Positions 25,087 to 37,599 of a DNA stretch of 64,000 bases are shown here, in pieces. Under the pieces are notes generated by a model. It was not told the origin of the DNA. It saw only the letters and a program-made list of their open reading frames with translations, and searched no databases. How positions within the stretch are numbered: position 1 is the first letter of the stretch; every line of letters starts with the position of its first letter. The position numbers were made by a program, and so were the translations under genes. This DNA is from Bugula neritina (taxonomy: Eukaryota; Bryozoa; Gymnolaemata; Cheilostomatida; Bugulidae): assembly GCA_964035545.1 (NCBI GenBank), contig OZ037772.1, positions 5,729,733-5,793,732 on the forward strand, written 5' to 3'.

Positions 25087-28062
25087 CTAATTTATTCCAA
25101 CAATTTCTAATCCATGAATTTCCAACTCATAGATGTTGAGAAAATCGTTTACTTCAACAGCTGTTACTCTCACATATCTACCATACATTCTAGTTTGACA
25201 TGTAACCAGAAATATATCTGCAGGTGGTCGTCCAGGAAGGTAGTTACAGATCTCATCTTCTGGTGGATCATCAAAGTTAGTGTCAGCTTCACCAACTGTT
25301 ACTCTCACATTAGCCAGTCTGTCATTGACAACTACAAGATAAATAACTCTTACATTTGCTAGTCTTTGGACTGAAACTGCAAGCAAAACCTCATGTTATT
25401 ATTTTTCTAGTTTCATAGTAAAATATGTAACATTATTTCAATGAAAACATAGCTCCTTCCGTATAATATAAAGTCTGAGAGTAAAGCAACAAATTCATGT
25501 TTCAGAAACATTTATTTTTTACAATCACATTATAAAGAAATAATTTCGGCTGACTTTTCCACTGAAATAAACTTTAAAAATCCTATAGCATTTGATATAT
25601 TTGCTTGACATATATTATATGTAATTTAAATATTTGTTCCTTTACTCTCAGACTTTATTTGAAGTAAATTTATTGTTTGCATATAGCTCAGTAAAATATT
25701 TAGGTGTCTTTTGAGCACTCAAAAGATTTTTTACTTTTTCTTTTTGTAGAATGAGCTTATATACAGATTGGACTTACTATGACAAACTGTTGTAACTTGC
25801 ATCTACAATCTTATGCTAATGAGATATGCCATGTTTCAGAAAACGAATGAATCATAATCATTCATGATATATCATGTGCATGTTTGGTGTTGTAATATCT
25901 CACTTGCATGTGACATGCATCACATGGCTAGGTCAAGTGTCATGTATCATGCGATAGGGATAATATGACATGCGTCAAGTGTCTTGTGACATGTGTCAGG
26001 TGACACATGTGACAAGTGTGTGTGTGCGTGTGTGTGTGCGTGTGCGTGTGCGTGTGTGTGTGTGTGTTTTATTTCATCATAATATAGTGTTTTACAACTA
26101 GCATAAGTTACAAGAGCAGACAAACAATTAGAAATGCAATATAGTAACAAATAACTACATATAAAAATATAGCTGTCGGAAGTGATGATGAAGCCCAGTG
26201 CGAAATAGCATGGCTAGTGGTACGCGGGCCCAATGTTGGCATAACCATACAAGGCACCACAGATCACTCAACAGAGTGGAGGTGATGCCTCAATTCCGTT
26301 TTAAATTTACCAAGTGGCTGTACAATTTTTAAAAGTTTAGGCAACTTATTCCACAGTGCAGATATTACAAAGTTGGAGGTGCGTTGACCAGCAAATGAGG
26401 AATAAAATGGAACAGGAAGAGATTGCAACTGATGACGTGTAGTAGAGTGAGAGTGTGTCGAAAAGCTTCCTGAATAGTATATTTTATGAGCTTTAATTAG
26501 CAGTTTGTACTTGTGACATTGGCACCTTTAATGCTCCAGATGTGAGTAATGATATATATAAATTTTATTGTTTACAGTATTATACTGAGATCCTAAAAAC
26601 CTGAAATAGATTATTTACATCTGTTCCAGATTTTGACAGCATATACAAAGTGATGAGTATGGAGATCCACTTGTATCCATGGAGATAACTCTCTGTCTGT
26701 GTGAGCTATGCTTCTGTGTTCAGGAAGATTATGCTGAGATGGCAGATAAAAGCTGTCAATAGCTTTCTCACCAAGGTAGTAAGCACTATATTCAGTGGAC
26801 AGATCAACTTTGTTACCTAAAATGCAGCCATAAGCAAGTCTAGTAAAAAATTATTTTTGTAACTTATTGCATTATCAAACTCTTGAATCATTATTAAAAA
26901 CTGTTATAGCTTTTCTCTGAAAAAAAAAAAACTTTATTTACTTTTCTTATTTCAGCTAAATGTTGTGTATTCTAAGGTAGCTATTTTTATCTTCCTTAGC
27001 CTTCAAATAGCTGAGGAAGATAACAAACTTTGAAAGTATTTTGATTGACTTGCTAATTAATAATGTGTGCAGGCAAAATTTTTTTGCAATTCAACATTTT
27101 TTAGTATGCCCTAAAGCACCCTGCATGTTCTTAGAGTTAGTCTGGCTATCAACCCTTGAACCTATGTAAGCTTTTTTATGTTATTTTAGATAGCAGCAAA
27201 TATAATAAAGACTTTCAAGCATCAATTTTTTTTACAAACTCATGTACAGCAAATATATATATATTTGTTTCTAAAATGAGTCTGTAAACTCATTGTCTAT
27301 AGATTTCCTGTCTCTCACCTCTAGCAAGCAACATTGAGAACTCATAAATCTGAATGTCATCAGAGTGAATCAGTTTGACAGATGCTATTTCCTCAGTGTC
27401 AGTTGAGTTTACAATCACACTTGATGTTCTTGACATCTTGCAGGTGCTTGTAGTTCTCTCATATGACACAGCAGCACATGATGTGTTGATTGCACAAACA
27501 GACAGACAGTGTTGGTGTGTGGGAAGGTATTTTGTGTTGTGTATTTCCAGTAAGGACGAATAGTTCTGATTAGTGTACACACCTATTGCTGAAACAGATG
27601 CAACATAATTATAACATATGAAATAAGTTTTATAATGATCATAATTCAAGGTCCAACTTTTATGTTAAACTAAATGTAATAATGTAAACTCGATAAGGAA
27701 ACAGCATGTCTTGCGGGTTTTTTTAATATAACTCTGCGCAAACAAAGAATCAGAAATTATAATCTGGCAACTAATATAAACAAATAAAATTACCTCAAAT
27801 TGTAAACTGCTTTGTGCGCAGGAAAATAGCAATACATTGCAAGTAACGGAGTTATGTTGGTCATAGAATTTAACACAGCTGAGCTCGACAAATATTAACT
27901 GACATTATGTAGTTAAAAAAGAAACATGCTATAGTAAATTTCATTTTTTTGTGAAGTTTGTGTTTTTACAGTATTATTAAATTAAGCAAACTTACTGCAT
28001 GAACAATCAGCCTGAACAACCGTGAGCAACAAAACCAGAATTTCATTTATCCAACCCATCAT
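25087..28062 (-). CDS. Secreted PAN/apple + F-type lectin (FTP)-like protein, paralogue B
   Basis: Exons 28062-27996, 27588-27319, 26816-26619 and 25376-25087 join in phase 1 and give 274 residues. The order is signal peptide (22 residues, two starting Met codons), PAN-like module with the same four Cys spacing, then a split FTP-like domain with AIDS, SPWIQVDL, KIWNR, RLANVRVTVG and GRYVRV. The PAN exon is 270 nt, as in the other two paralogues. The third exon is shorter (198 nt versus 213), because the donor falls right after the KIWNR Arg. The last exon begins with a partial duplication: RLANVRV appears twice, and a second in-frame acceptor at 25332-25333 would remove the first copy (15 residues). 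The C terminus is four residues longer than in A (ending VGIN). The intron before the last exon contains a LINE fragment and a TGTCA-rich satellite. Confidence 0.87.
25091..25096 (-). terminator. AATAAA at the 3' end of the paralogue B reading frame
   Basis: Minus-strand AATAAA lies within the last codons (GGA ATA AAT TAG). In A and C the same hexamer overlaps the TAA stop, so the motif stayed while the reading frame shifted. Confidence 0.4.
25850..26065 (+). repeat. TGTCA/CATGTGACA-rich satellite followed by a (TG)n tract
   Basis: Irregular repeats of CATGTGACA, GTGTCATGT and close variants run from about 25850 to 26010, followed by a TG/CG dinucleotide tract to 26065. The same kind of block lies at 41215-41395, in the equivalent intron of paralogue C. 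Confidence 0.65.
26010..26530 (-). mobile_element. 3' end of a CR1/L2-like non-LTR retrotransposon
   Basis: Minus-strand translation of 26530-26264 gives a typical C-terminal tail of a LINE reverse transcriptase: a TTRHQLQSLPVP run, then FAGQRTSNFVISALWNKLP, then GKFKTELRHHL before a TGA at 26266-26264. About 200 bp of 3' UTR with an AATAAA-like word follows and ends in an (AC)n tail. The catalytic domain is absent, so this is a 5'-truncated dead copy. It lies in the last intron of paralogue B, in the same orientation as the gene. Confidence 0.75.
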
Positions 28063-28154
28063 TGTCTAGCTCTAGTAATCTTGTGTCCAGGTACATCTGT
28101 TGATTGCAGAATGTATGAACTGTCTCGCATTACAGCTGCAACTTAATTGGCAAC

Positions 28155-28167
28155 CATTAATATTTAA
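28155..28167 (-). promoter_or_regulatory. TATA-like element upstream of paralogue B
   Basis: Minus-strand TTAAATATTAATG lies 93 bp before the ATG, identical to the element of paralogue A. Confidence 0.35.
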
Positions 28168-28917
28168 TAAACGTTTTTCCCACTGGTTAAGTTAACAGTT
28201 TTTGTATAATCCTTTGCAATAGGTATAATGAGGTTTTAAAATTTCTATCAAAATGAATTTAGAATAATTTTATTGATTTTCCTTTATAGTGATAATTATA
28301 TGTAACTCTATCAAGTGCTTATGAAACTACACTGTATGCCGACAAGATAAATTCATTATAATTTAAATGCAGCAGTATGACATTACTAGTGGTAAACACT
28401 TACTCAATCTTAGAAGCAATATTACTCCTAAATAGTTCTGGTCGTCATTTATATCAGATCTCAATAACCTTTGCACCACATCTAACACATTTGCTTTTGT
28501 CCTGCATGCAGTAAATATAGTAAACTTGGTATTCAAAAAGTTTATCAGATGTTGAAGCTGCATATGCTCTTTGAATCAGACAGTTTCTTTAGTATAATAT
28601 ATTTAACTTCTCAATAAAGCAGTATATGCTTTCACAAAAAGGCTCATGTGTCAAGGTCAAGGACTCCTGCAGTCACAGGTTAGCTGTGAAACTAGTTCTC
28701 TTATTTATAAAAACTTAATTAATTTTTACTATTGTTCACTGCATCTCACATCAATTTATTTCATTTCACGATGAGGGCTGCATTTTCTTTCTTGTCAGTT
28801 TTGCTGTCATGTTAAATAAATGTGCAGCTGAGTCGTATTTCTCTATTATTTATGTTGTTTATGGCAACACTACGTTTTTCTGTACAAGAATAGCCAAAAA
28901 GTATAGTTCAATTATAT
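28168..28917. other. Upstream flank of paralogue B up to the gypsy LTR
   Basis: AT-rich, with no coding sequence recognised. It may hold distal promoter elements of paralogue B. Confidence 0.5.
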
Positions 28918-29335
28918 TGAAGTGAATTTCGCAATTCACTATATTATGTGTGGGTCAACTTAAACGAAGCCACTACACCAGGTTGTTTACGCTAAGATAA
29001 GTTTGTTATTTACAAGATACAAGAAGTTTTATTTACTACTAACATGAATAGAAACGATTACATAATTAGTGAGCTTTATACAGAACTACTCTAAATGAAG
29101 TCCCAAGCTGCTTTGCCTGGCTAGCTACTCAGCCGCTTCCACTACGAGTAGCTAGCTCCACCTGCTATCAATTAGAATGTCAGTCCTGATTGGTCGTAAC
29201 TAGTGGTGCTACTGTTGGCCATAGCTACAAGTCGCAGGAGGTCGATGTAGTCGAACTCCACTATAGCATACAATATAGAGTCGACCCTTTCGATATAATA
29301 ACTAACAATAAATTGCACCCATGAAATCCATTACA
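28918..29335 (-). repeat. 3' LTR of gypsy element 1
   Basis: Begins TGAAGTGAATT on the plus strand and ends CCATTACA, matching 38462-38880 over its full length with about 17 differences. Read on the minus strand it starts TGTAATGGAT, like the LTR of element 2 at 49603. Confidence 0.93.
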
Positions 29336-29879
29336 CTCGCCACACCTATTGAAAGGTACACTCTTTGATTAATGCTTGATGACAACATTAAAAATAGAAT
29401 AAAATAACATAAAATATTAAAAAGCAAACAGGAATAAGAGAACACAAAATAACATAATCAAAGTTATTTACAATATTAACAGGACAATCGATCCGGATCT
29501 GTCACAGGGTTGAGTGTCGCTCACCAAATAATGTAAGGTAGCATGAACATAGTGGGGAAGGAGAGGTACTGTATCACATTCACATAGCCAGAACCAAGCA
29601 ATGGGTGGCGTTGAGAAGCCCCCAGAAGAATCAAGCTTGGCAAAGGAATCTCCCCAAAGGGGGGAGAAGAAAGAGGGGGGTTGACTGGTCTCTTCCTAGA
29701 GGGTCGTGTCGAATACCAACATCCACACTCATCACCTTCGAATCCCCAAAGGGGGGAAGTTGAAGTCTTCTTCATCTTGACTTTTATATTTAAGTATTAC
29801 TTCATGCAGGAATCTTTAATAGTACTTGTTACCTCTTATTATTTATTATACTGTTTATTATTATGTCGCTACGGGCGAA

Positions 29880-30080
29880 AAGAGAGAGGAACTACTCTGC
29901 CTAGTTGTATCGTTCTGGCAGTATTATTACATCGGTACGTCGTCGCCAGGAGAGGAGAGGGAAGAGCTACTTTGTCTAATGGCATCCCTCTTGAAGTAAG
30001 GTTACGTCGATGCGTTGTCGCTAGGACGAGAAAGTGGAAGAACTCTTCTGTCAGCTGCCTCTCTGCACCTTATCATTGTG
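29880..30080 (-). repeat. Imperfect tandem repeat in the 3' region of gypsy element 1
   Basis: Three related steps of roughly 75-80 bp each carry a TCGCTA or TCGCCAGG word followed by a GAGAGGAA/GAGAAAGTGGAAGA purine block and a CTACTCTG/CTACTTTG word. The plus-strand frame across them reads as an Arg-rich repeat, but there is no similarity to a known protein. The block lies between pol and the 3' LTR. Confidence 0.35.
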
Positions 30081-30221
30081 GGGCACCATCTGCCATGACA
30101 GTCACCAGCATTGCTGTTATGGCGCTGCAAAAGTCCAGTCAAGCAGCCAACATCGTAGTCGACAAGAATATGATGAATGATGTGTGACTGTGTTACGGTG
30201 GTGCCAGGAAAAAGAATTATG

Positions 30222-32782
30222 CACAGTTAGTTTAAGGTCATACTTTTCATTTTCTGGCTCTTCGCCAGGTGCTTTATGTTCTATATGAACAATGTTCCAC
30301 TGATAGCTCGAACAGGTTGAATGTCACAGGAACAAAAAAAATATGAAAAGATAAAGAAACTTATGTTCTCCAATATACTTTTTTATTTTTTTCAAAAGCC
30401 AATTCATGTTTAAGTTATAGCTTGTTGAAAAACATAGTCCCCCTTCCACATTCTTTTCAATTTATACGCTCCTGACTTGTTATTGCGTCTCAATATGCCT
30501 TGTATTTGAGTGCTTGTTAGTCTCGCTTCACTAACTTTGCCTATACTTCACAAGTGCCAGTGCTGCTGGCTCAAAAGCTAAATGTTATAAACTGTCAGCT
30601 AAAACCCAATCTTGTATTCCTAGGTTGGTTGGCCTAAATAAAACAATAGTCAAATCATGATTTCATGTTTTAAAAATTTACTCTATTCTAACCTGCTGCC
30701 TAGCTAGTTCTATTTTTGATGTATAATTACAAAATTTGTGATACATTTTTTTGGCAACCATGTGATTTATAAAATGCAGTAATGGTACTTATAATATTAT
30801 ATTATTATCATTATAATATATTATATAGTATTATGTGTGTTTTTATTATACTGCATAATATCTATTTTATTATTGTTGTTGTGCAAACAAGTGCAATTAA
30901 CCTAGTTTTCAAAATGTACCTCTAAATTATCAGAATATCAGTTTAGATATTTTCATGCTTTGTAAGGTAAACCTAAAAAAGAGGCTGTATTCCCAAAGTA
31001 AAGGGTGTTGAACTATGAACTATATTAGATTAGCCACTCTGCTACCAAGTGCATCAGTATAATATTACATGAATAGCTCTGATGCTTTGTCTCCGGTGGC
31101 TGGCTGCGATATGATAACTTGGCCAACTTCCAAGAGTTTAAAATTGGCGCAATTATTCAAGAGGTTACATACTGCACAGAGCTAGCAGTGATAGTAACCT
31201 TGCTATTGACAGTACTTATTACAACTGCCAGCATATAAGCTGCATTGTAGAATGCCGTTGGGGTAGGCTAGTAAAACCAAATTCTGCTCTCTAATATACC
31301 TTAGACACAATGCAGCAACATAATTGTTCTTTTCAAATTACATTGCCACCCTTACATGAGCTGTGGGCTTCATAAAGATTCATATGATTAGAGATTTATG
31401 CTATAGGCTAGCTATGATGAAAAGAAAACACCATTGTCAAAGTTAACTTCAAGTATGTTGTTTTCCAGAAACTCAGTAATGTCCATTTATATCTCTCGCA
31501 TACAAATACTTATGTAATAGCATACAGTTTAAGTTTTATTTTAGAGCACATCTGCAAACTCTACAATAAGAGCTTGCTTTACCAGTCTATTTCAGACCTG
31601 TTTTTGTAGCTAGTAATACGCAAGCTACTTATTTTTAAACTTTTGGGTTATTTGTTCAAAACCATTAGCTTTGCTAGTAACCCTAGACTATTGCAACAGT
31701 TGACTGCTATCAACATGAATTGACAGCCTAATAATTATAACCCATTTGCGCGCAAAATATTTATGTAATGATGGTCACCCATATAGTGCGCGTCTCATTA
31801 AGGATGACTGCGTGGTCCAGAGGTTAAAGGCGTCAGCGAGAAGCTGGTTGGTCATGGTTCAATCCTAGTATGCTGCATTTTTTTTTTGTCAATTTATGCA
31901 AATCCTACGCATGTATAATAAATATGGCTATAATTGTAAAGTTTTTTTTAACTTTTGTTCAACAGTAAGACAACATACATGCATAATACTTAGCTACTGA
32001 ACACTGGGCTAAACTTTAAATTGATCTTATAGAATACAATGTACTTAAAATAATCATATGTGAATTAGAGAAACTGGAAGTACAACTGCTGCACTATAGA
32101 CAGACCTTTACTGACAAGACTGCAAAGTGAAGTGATTTAGCTGAAATTAACTCTGCCAAACAAACACAGAATTAGGTTGTGCTGAGGCATTGTCAATAGA
32201 TTGTAACATAGTGAGATGATTCAGCTAAGTGCTAATGTAAAACAGGGAACATTATATTGGCAGAAATCCAATAGATTGCCAATTTGTGCGAGAGGGTACT
32301 ATATGTTATTGTGATAGTGCAGAGCGGCAAACGTACTAGGAATGTTATAATTAGTCACAGGAGCGTAGCTAGAACCACCATATATAGAATTTAGATAATT
32401 GCAGTGAAACTTGCAAAATGGTGTATGTTTTTACCAAATTGTGAAGAGCATAAACAGAATTTCAAAAAACAAAGAAAGTATATTAGAGAAAACATATCAA
32501 GGAATGTCAAGTTTAACTTTTAGACTTTATAAAATGAATCCCCTGTGCTACAGCAGTGGAACATGGAGGGTGTAAAATTTTACTTATTATGCAACAACTT
32601 TCTCAGAAAATTTTTTATTGAAAAATTAAAAAAGTATATGAAAGAGGAATGCAAGAGCAATCTTTTCATGTAAAATTTGTTAATGTGAGACAAAAACTGT
32701 TCGAGCTATCCCCTGGAAACCGTTTATATATAACATAAAGCAGTGCCTGAATGTGGAAAGTAATGACCTTAAACTAACTGTG
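30222..32782. mobile_element. Unclassified element with long imperfect terminal inverted repeats
   Basis: The left end (CACAGTTAGTTTAAGGTCA from 30222) is repeated in inverted orientation at the right end (to 32782). Similarity extends over roughly 100 bp, including GCTTTATGTT and GATAGCTCGAACAG words, with several indels. The interior (~2.3 kb) has no recognised transposase. No convincing target duplication is seen. The element sits inside gypsy element 1, between the pol end and the 3' LTR, so it probably inserted there. Confidence 0.5.
31801..31880 (+). repeat. tRNA-like (SINE head or tRNA pseudogene) with T-run
   Basis: An A-box-like TGGTCCAGAGGTTAAAGGCG and a B-box-like GGTTCAATCC are correctly ordered and a poly-T follows at about 31878. 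A CAGC/GCTG stem lies between them. The acceptor and T stems do not pair well, so a working tRNA is unlikely. Confidence 0.4.
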
Positions 32783-33014
32783 TGCTCCCCCATTAAAGTC
32801 TCACCATAAGACAGCCCTGACGTTAGTCTGCTGCCCACTTAGGCTACGTAGTACGCCAGCCTGCCAAGTACATGCGTGCACATTGGCAGTTAAAATAGAA
32901 AATAACGCTCTTCGCAGTGAAAGTGATTAAATAATACCCCTTTCACTAGCGAGCTGGCTTCGCTCTTTTCTTTACCCCCGGTAGTGTTTATATTTACACC
33001 ACTGGGTAGGCAAC

Positions 33015-36000
33015 TCACAGTTGCGTCTCCTTATATTTTGGAAATGCAACTCTCAATTGCTCGTCTCCCCAGATTTCTTTTATGATAGCTGATGGATGTT
33101 TTTCCACTGCACCACACAAGAAATCTTTTGAATAAGATGGAGGCGCCCTAGTGCGTTGCCTACGCTCCAACTGCACTGGGGAATTTGCTATGACTGGTGA
33201 CTCTTTTACCACGGGTGATGTCGCCAGTATGGGGGGTCCACCAGTAAGGGTGGTCCTCCCCCAGCTGCCTTTTCCTCATGATTTTGAGGAATTTCCATCT
33301 TATCCGGGACGATGGGCCTGTCGACCGGCTCCACAGGTGGTGGGGCCGGCTCTGACAGGTCTTCTGGTGTGTAGGCCTCCTCCTCCTGGGGTGGAAGTGG
33401 CTGGGGCTGATCGGGCGGCGCGTCAGTCGCCCCGTCCTGATCTGGCAGTATCTCCTCAATCTCTCTATATGCCATTGGCCGCCCCCTCATAGGAGGGCGT
33501 CTAGCGGGCTCTAAGAGAGGAGGTGCTTGACCTGCCGCATCAGAACTCGCCCAGTGAGGTTTCAGCCGTGCCTTGTTCTGGATCGACACTTGTCCAAACC
33601 GTTCCACTTTATAGGTGTGATTTGGCATTACCTCAATTACGCAGTAGGGACCTACGAACTTCGGCTGCAACTTGGCTGCCTGTCCGCGCCGTCGGCGATG
33701 ACTGGTCATCCAGACCCAGTCTCCCACCTTATATAAGGGGGGCGTCGTCAGAGTGACCACTTCTGACCTGCCACTGCTGCTCACGTAGCACCTCGTGAGC
33801 CGTCCCTATGCGTTTTACGAGCTTGTCCACGTAATCGTGGACGTTGCTCTCGGGAGCCGGAACATGATAGGTTACGTGCTCAGGAACCCTGGTTTCTCTC
33901 CCCAGCATGAGAAAATTAGGGGTCTCCAGTGTACTGGAGTGAGGGGTACTACGGTACGCTCGCATGATCTGCGGCAGCACCAAGTCCCACTCTTCCTGGC
34001 TCCTACCGATAAGCAGGCTTCTCAGAGAGTCCCCTAGCATTCGGTTGTTCCGCTCCACAACCCCGTTCCCTTGCGGGTGATACGGGGTCATCCGACTCTG
34101 GTTTACCCCCCACATCTTACAGAGATCGCTCATAAGTCGCGACTGAAAGTGGGCGCCTTGATCAGAGTGTATCTGCTCCGACAAGCCGAAATAGCAAAAC
34201 ACCTGCTGATCCAAGGCTCTGGCCACCGAGGGGGCTGACGCATCTGGAATAGCCAGTGCATCAGCTCACCGCGTAAAATGGTCAGTTAATACCAGTATCC
34301 AGTTATTACCTCTCGCTGTTGTGGGCATGGGGCCTACCAGATCGACAGCAACTACCTGCCACGGACGACCGGCATAGAGGCGACGCCTCCCTGCGGTCTC
34401 AGTGGGGCGGCCATGCTTGCTAGCTTGGCACACCTCGCACTTGCGCACCCGGAGTCGGACATCCCGGGTCATACCGGGCCAAAACCATTGGAGTTGAAGA
34501 CACCTAGTTACCCGGCTAGCTCCCGCGTGAGCTTGCCTATGGTTGTCCCAGATCAACTCCCCCCTCAGAGCGGATGGGCAGACTACCCTCTCTCGTTCAC
34601 TGCGATTGGTGCCGACTGCCAACGTAATCGTTAGCAGCCCATCGCTGTTGAACCTGAAGGAGTTCCAGCGGTCACAGAACTACTTAAACTCTGCACTCTT
34701 CACTTGCTGTTCGGCCACACTCGGTCGCCGTCCCTTCTTCTTGGCCCGGACTAGGTCAGCTACCACCCCTGGTAGCGTAGCCTGGAGCCGACATAGCTCC
34801 CTGACGTTCCTGAGCAACGTCGGGTTTGCGTGAAGGTTGTTAACAGCTTCGTTAGGAGATTCGGACAAGAGTTGCCCTTTCTTCCCAGCTGTATACACCC
34901 GCTTTCCCCAACTGCGCTTCAACGTCCGAGCGAGGGGGTCCACCGTCCCTGTGCTCAATATTCTGGCACTGCTTACACCCATCTGCCTGGCGGCGGCTGA
35001 GTCCATCGGCATTACCGTGTTTCTTACCGGGTCGATGCTCGATCCGATAAGAAAACTCTGCCAGTATCTCTAGCCAGCGCGCTACTTGGCTTGAAGGTTC
35101 TGCCCGTCGACACAGCCATATCAAAGACGCATGATTCTTCCGCAGACGAAATGTGCGCCCATAAAGATATGGTCTAAAGTGTTTGACCGCCTTGACTACT
35201 GCCAAGAGTTGCCTCCTGGTTGTACAGTAGTTCTTCTCAGGCGCCGACAGGGCCTTGCTATAGTAAGCCACCACCACCTCGCGACCATCTTGGACCTGCA
35301 ATAGCACAGCCCCCACATTATGGTTATTGGCATCAGTATCCAAAATGTACTCCTTTGCAGGGTCAGGATACGCCAAGATGAGTGCTTCCACTAGGCGATC
35401 CTTCAGGTGGTCAAATGCCTTCTGCTCGGCGTGCGTCCACTGCCATCGCACCCCTTTTGCTGTCAGCCGATTTAACGGCTGTGCAATTTCGGCGAAGTCT
35501 GGTATGTACTGACGATAGTACCCTACCAATCCCAGGAATGCCTGCAATTCAGGGAGGTCGACAGGGACAGCCCAGTCCCTCACAGCCCTCACCTTCTCGG
35601 GGTCGGTGGCGACCCCGTCTCGACCAACTACATGGCCCAGGTACTAAACCTCGCGTTGCAATAATGCACACTTAGAGGGCTTGAGCTTCAGACCCGCAGC
35701 TCGAAGCCTGTCAAACACCTCCCTGAGTCGACTGACATGTGTGTCGAAGTCGGGGGAGATGACAATGACATCATCGAGATAGATGAGCAACGTCTTCCAG
35801 TGTAGCCCACTCAGGACCTGCTCCATGAGTCGCTGGAAGGTGGCCGGTGCGGACGTAAGTCTGAATGGCAACACCTTCCATTTCCAGAGCCCATCCTGCG
35901 TTATAAACGCGGCCTTGTCCTGTGCTTCAGGACTCAGGGGCACCTGCCAATACCCGCTTAGCAAGTCCAACGTGCTGAAGAACTTGCTACCAGTTAAGGC

Positions 36001-37464
36001 ATCGAGCGACTCATCGATCCTAGGGAGAGGGTAAGCGTCCTGGATGGTCACGCTGTTCAGCCTGCGATAGTCAACGCAAAACCTCCAGCTACCATCCTTT
36101 TTCCGAACCAGGACGACTGGAGAACTTCAGGCCCCATGGCCTGGCTCAATCAGGTCCCGGTTTAGAAGGTCTTGCAGCTGACGGCTCACTTCTCTCTCCT
36201 TCTCAGGACCTAACCGGCGGGTCGGCTGCCGAATGGGCGCCGTCCCTGCCGCCAGGGGTATCTCATGACAGACAGTCTTAGTCAGACCCATGTCATGGTC
36301 GCCGCAACTAAACACGTCCTTGTACTCAGAGAGTAGCCGCGCCATCACCAGGCATTCTCGCTTGCTCTCACAGCCGTCACAGGCATCCTCGTACAACTCC
36401 GCTACCTGTTCAGGCACCGGCCCCCTGCCGTCTCTAGTGGGTACCCCACGGGCTTCGTCCGCCGTCTCCAGCGCGGGCCCTACATCCTCCTCCTGTACGA
36501 AGTGAAACTTCCCCACTAGAGACCCAGCCGGCAATTCTACCGGCTCCGTGAAAGGGTTTACGCACTGGACTAGAAACTCCCCCCGCTCATCCAGCCTATT
36601 CAGACTGTTAGCGAGCTGGACGCCCCCCAGTGCACCTTCCACCACTCCTAACTCGGAGATTTCCCTACAGTTCACTCTGCAGCGAACTGTAGCCCGGGAG
36701 CGCCCAGGTACAGTGCAACGCTGTACCACCTGCACTCCCCCCACCAAGGGTCGGCCAAATCGGTCGACACGCCCGGCCATCACTACCGCCGACTTGTTAA
36801 AGTCGATGTAGCACCTGTGTCGCTTCAGAAATGGCATGTCCAAGATGGCGTCCTCCTTGAGTTGACTGACGATGAAGGTCTCACTGATCGTCTGATCACG
36901 GACTCTACCAGTCAACTGGATTGCCCCATAGAAAGGAATACACGGCCCAACCGCCAACGTGCCGTGTTCCCCTTCATATGGCTCTAGGCTAGCCCTGTCC
37001 ATGGCACTGAGAGTGTCAAATAGACGTCGACTCAGTAGATTTGTGGTGCACCCAATATCCAATAGGAATGTGACAGCTTTGCCAGCAAATTTGCCGGGGA
37101 GGAAATAGCTGCTTCCATATGACTGAGCGCTCACTGAGCGGTTCGTCTCTTAAGGCGACACCTCATGTGCATGGAGTTGGGGATGCACCTGTGCTTTTTG
37201 GTTGCAAGGGGGTCGTCGACGTTGCGTGGGCAGGCAGGTTACATCTCGGTCTCGCTCACACACGGGCGGCCGAGTGAATTCTCGGACTGATGCTCGTGTG
37301 GGCAACCGAGGAAAATCCCTGTTTTGCTCCCACTCGTCGTTCACTCCTTCATCAAGCAAACCTTCAAAGCGGTTTTTGAGTGCCCAAGCCGGAGGTTTTG
37401 GTGGGCCTTGCGGCCTGCTAACTCTCCTTGGGGCTTGCCACTCTGGCGAAGGCAGCCTCCTCAC
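33015..37464 (-). pseudogene. pol: pol of gypsy element 1 (protease, RT, RNase H, integrase), broken
   Basis: Reading from 37464 down: a Pro/Arg-rich linker; an aspartic protease region with LLDIGCTTNLLS, where the usual DTG/DSG is DIG; RT with a YLDD box at about 35780; RNase H, with Asn in the usual Asp position before HASL; an integrase zinc-binding segment ending CEVCQ; a catalytic core with VDLVGP, HSDQGAHF and a VVERNNRML Glu; a GPY-type module (VGPYCVIEVMPNHTY); then a Pro-rich tail. In-frame stops occur at 37150, 36127, 35644, 34680 and 34266. Frame changes near 34860 and 33760 break it further. It cannot encode a full polyprotein. Element 2 carries a closely related pol. Confidence 0.92.
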
Positions 37465-37599
37465 CCAGTGGGGTTTGGGCCTTGGCCTCTGCCTTGGGTG
37501 GTTAAACTGGGGCCTACGATTGGCGGAAGTTACTGTGGGCCGTTGCTGTTTAACTGTCTCCCATTACCGCGGAATCAACTTAGTATGAAGTGCCCACCA

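Noticed and set aside
29681-30187. Plus-strand frame of 168 residues
   Set aside because: It lies antisense in the 3' region of gypsy element 1 over an Arg-rich tandem repeat; no family is recognised and coding potential is doubtful.
31801-31880. Functional tRNA gene
   Set aside because: A- and B-box-like motifs are present, but the acceptor and T stems do not pair and the anticodon loop is irregular. Listed as a SINE-type repeat instead.
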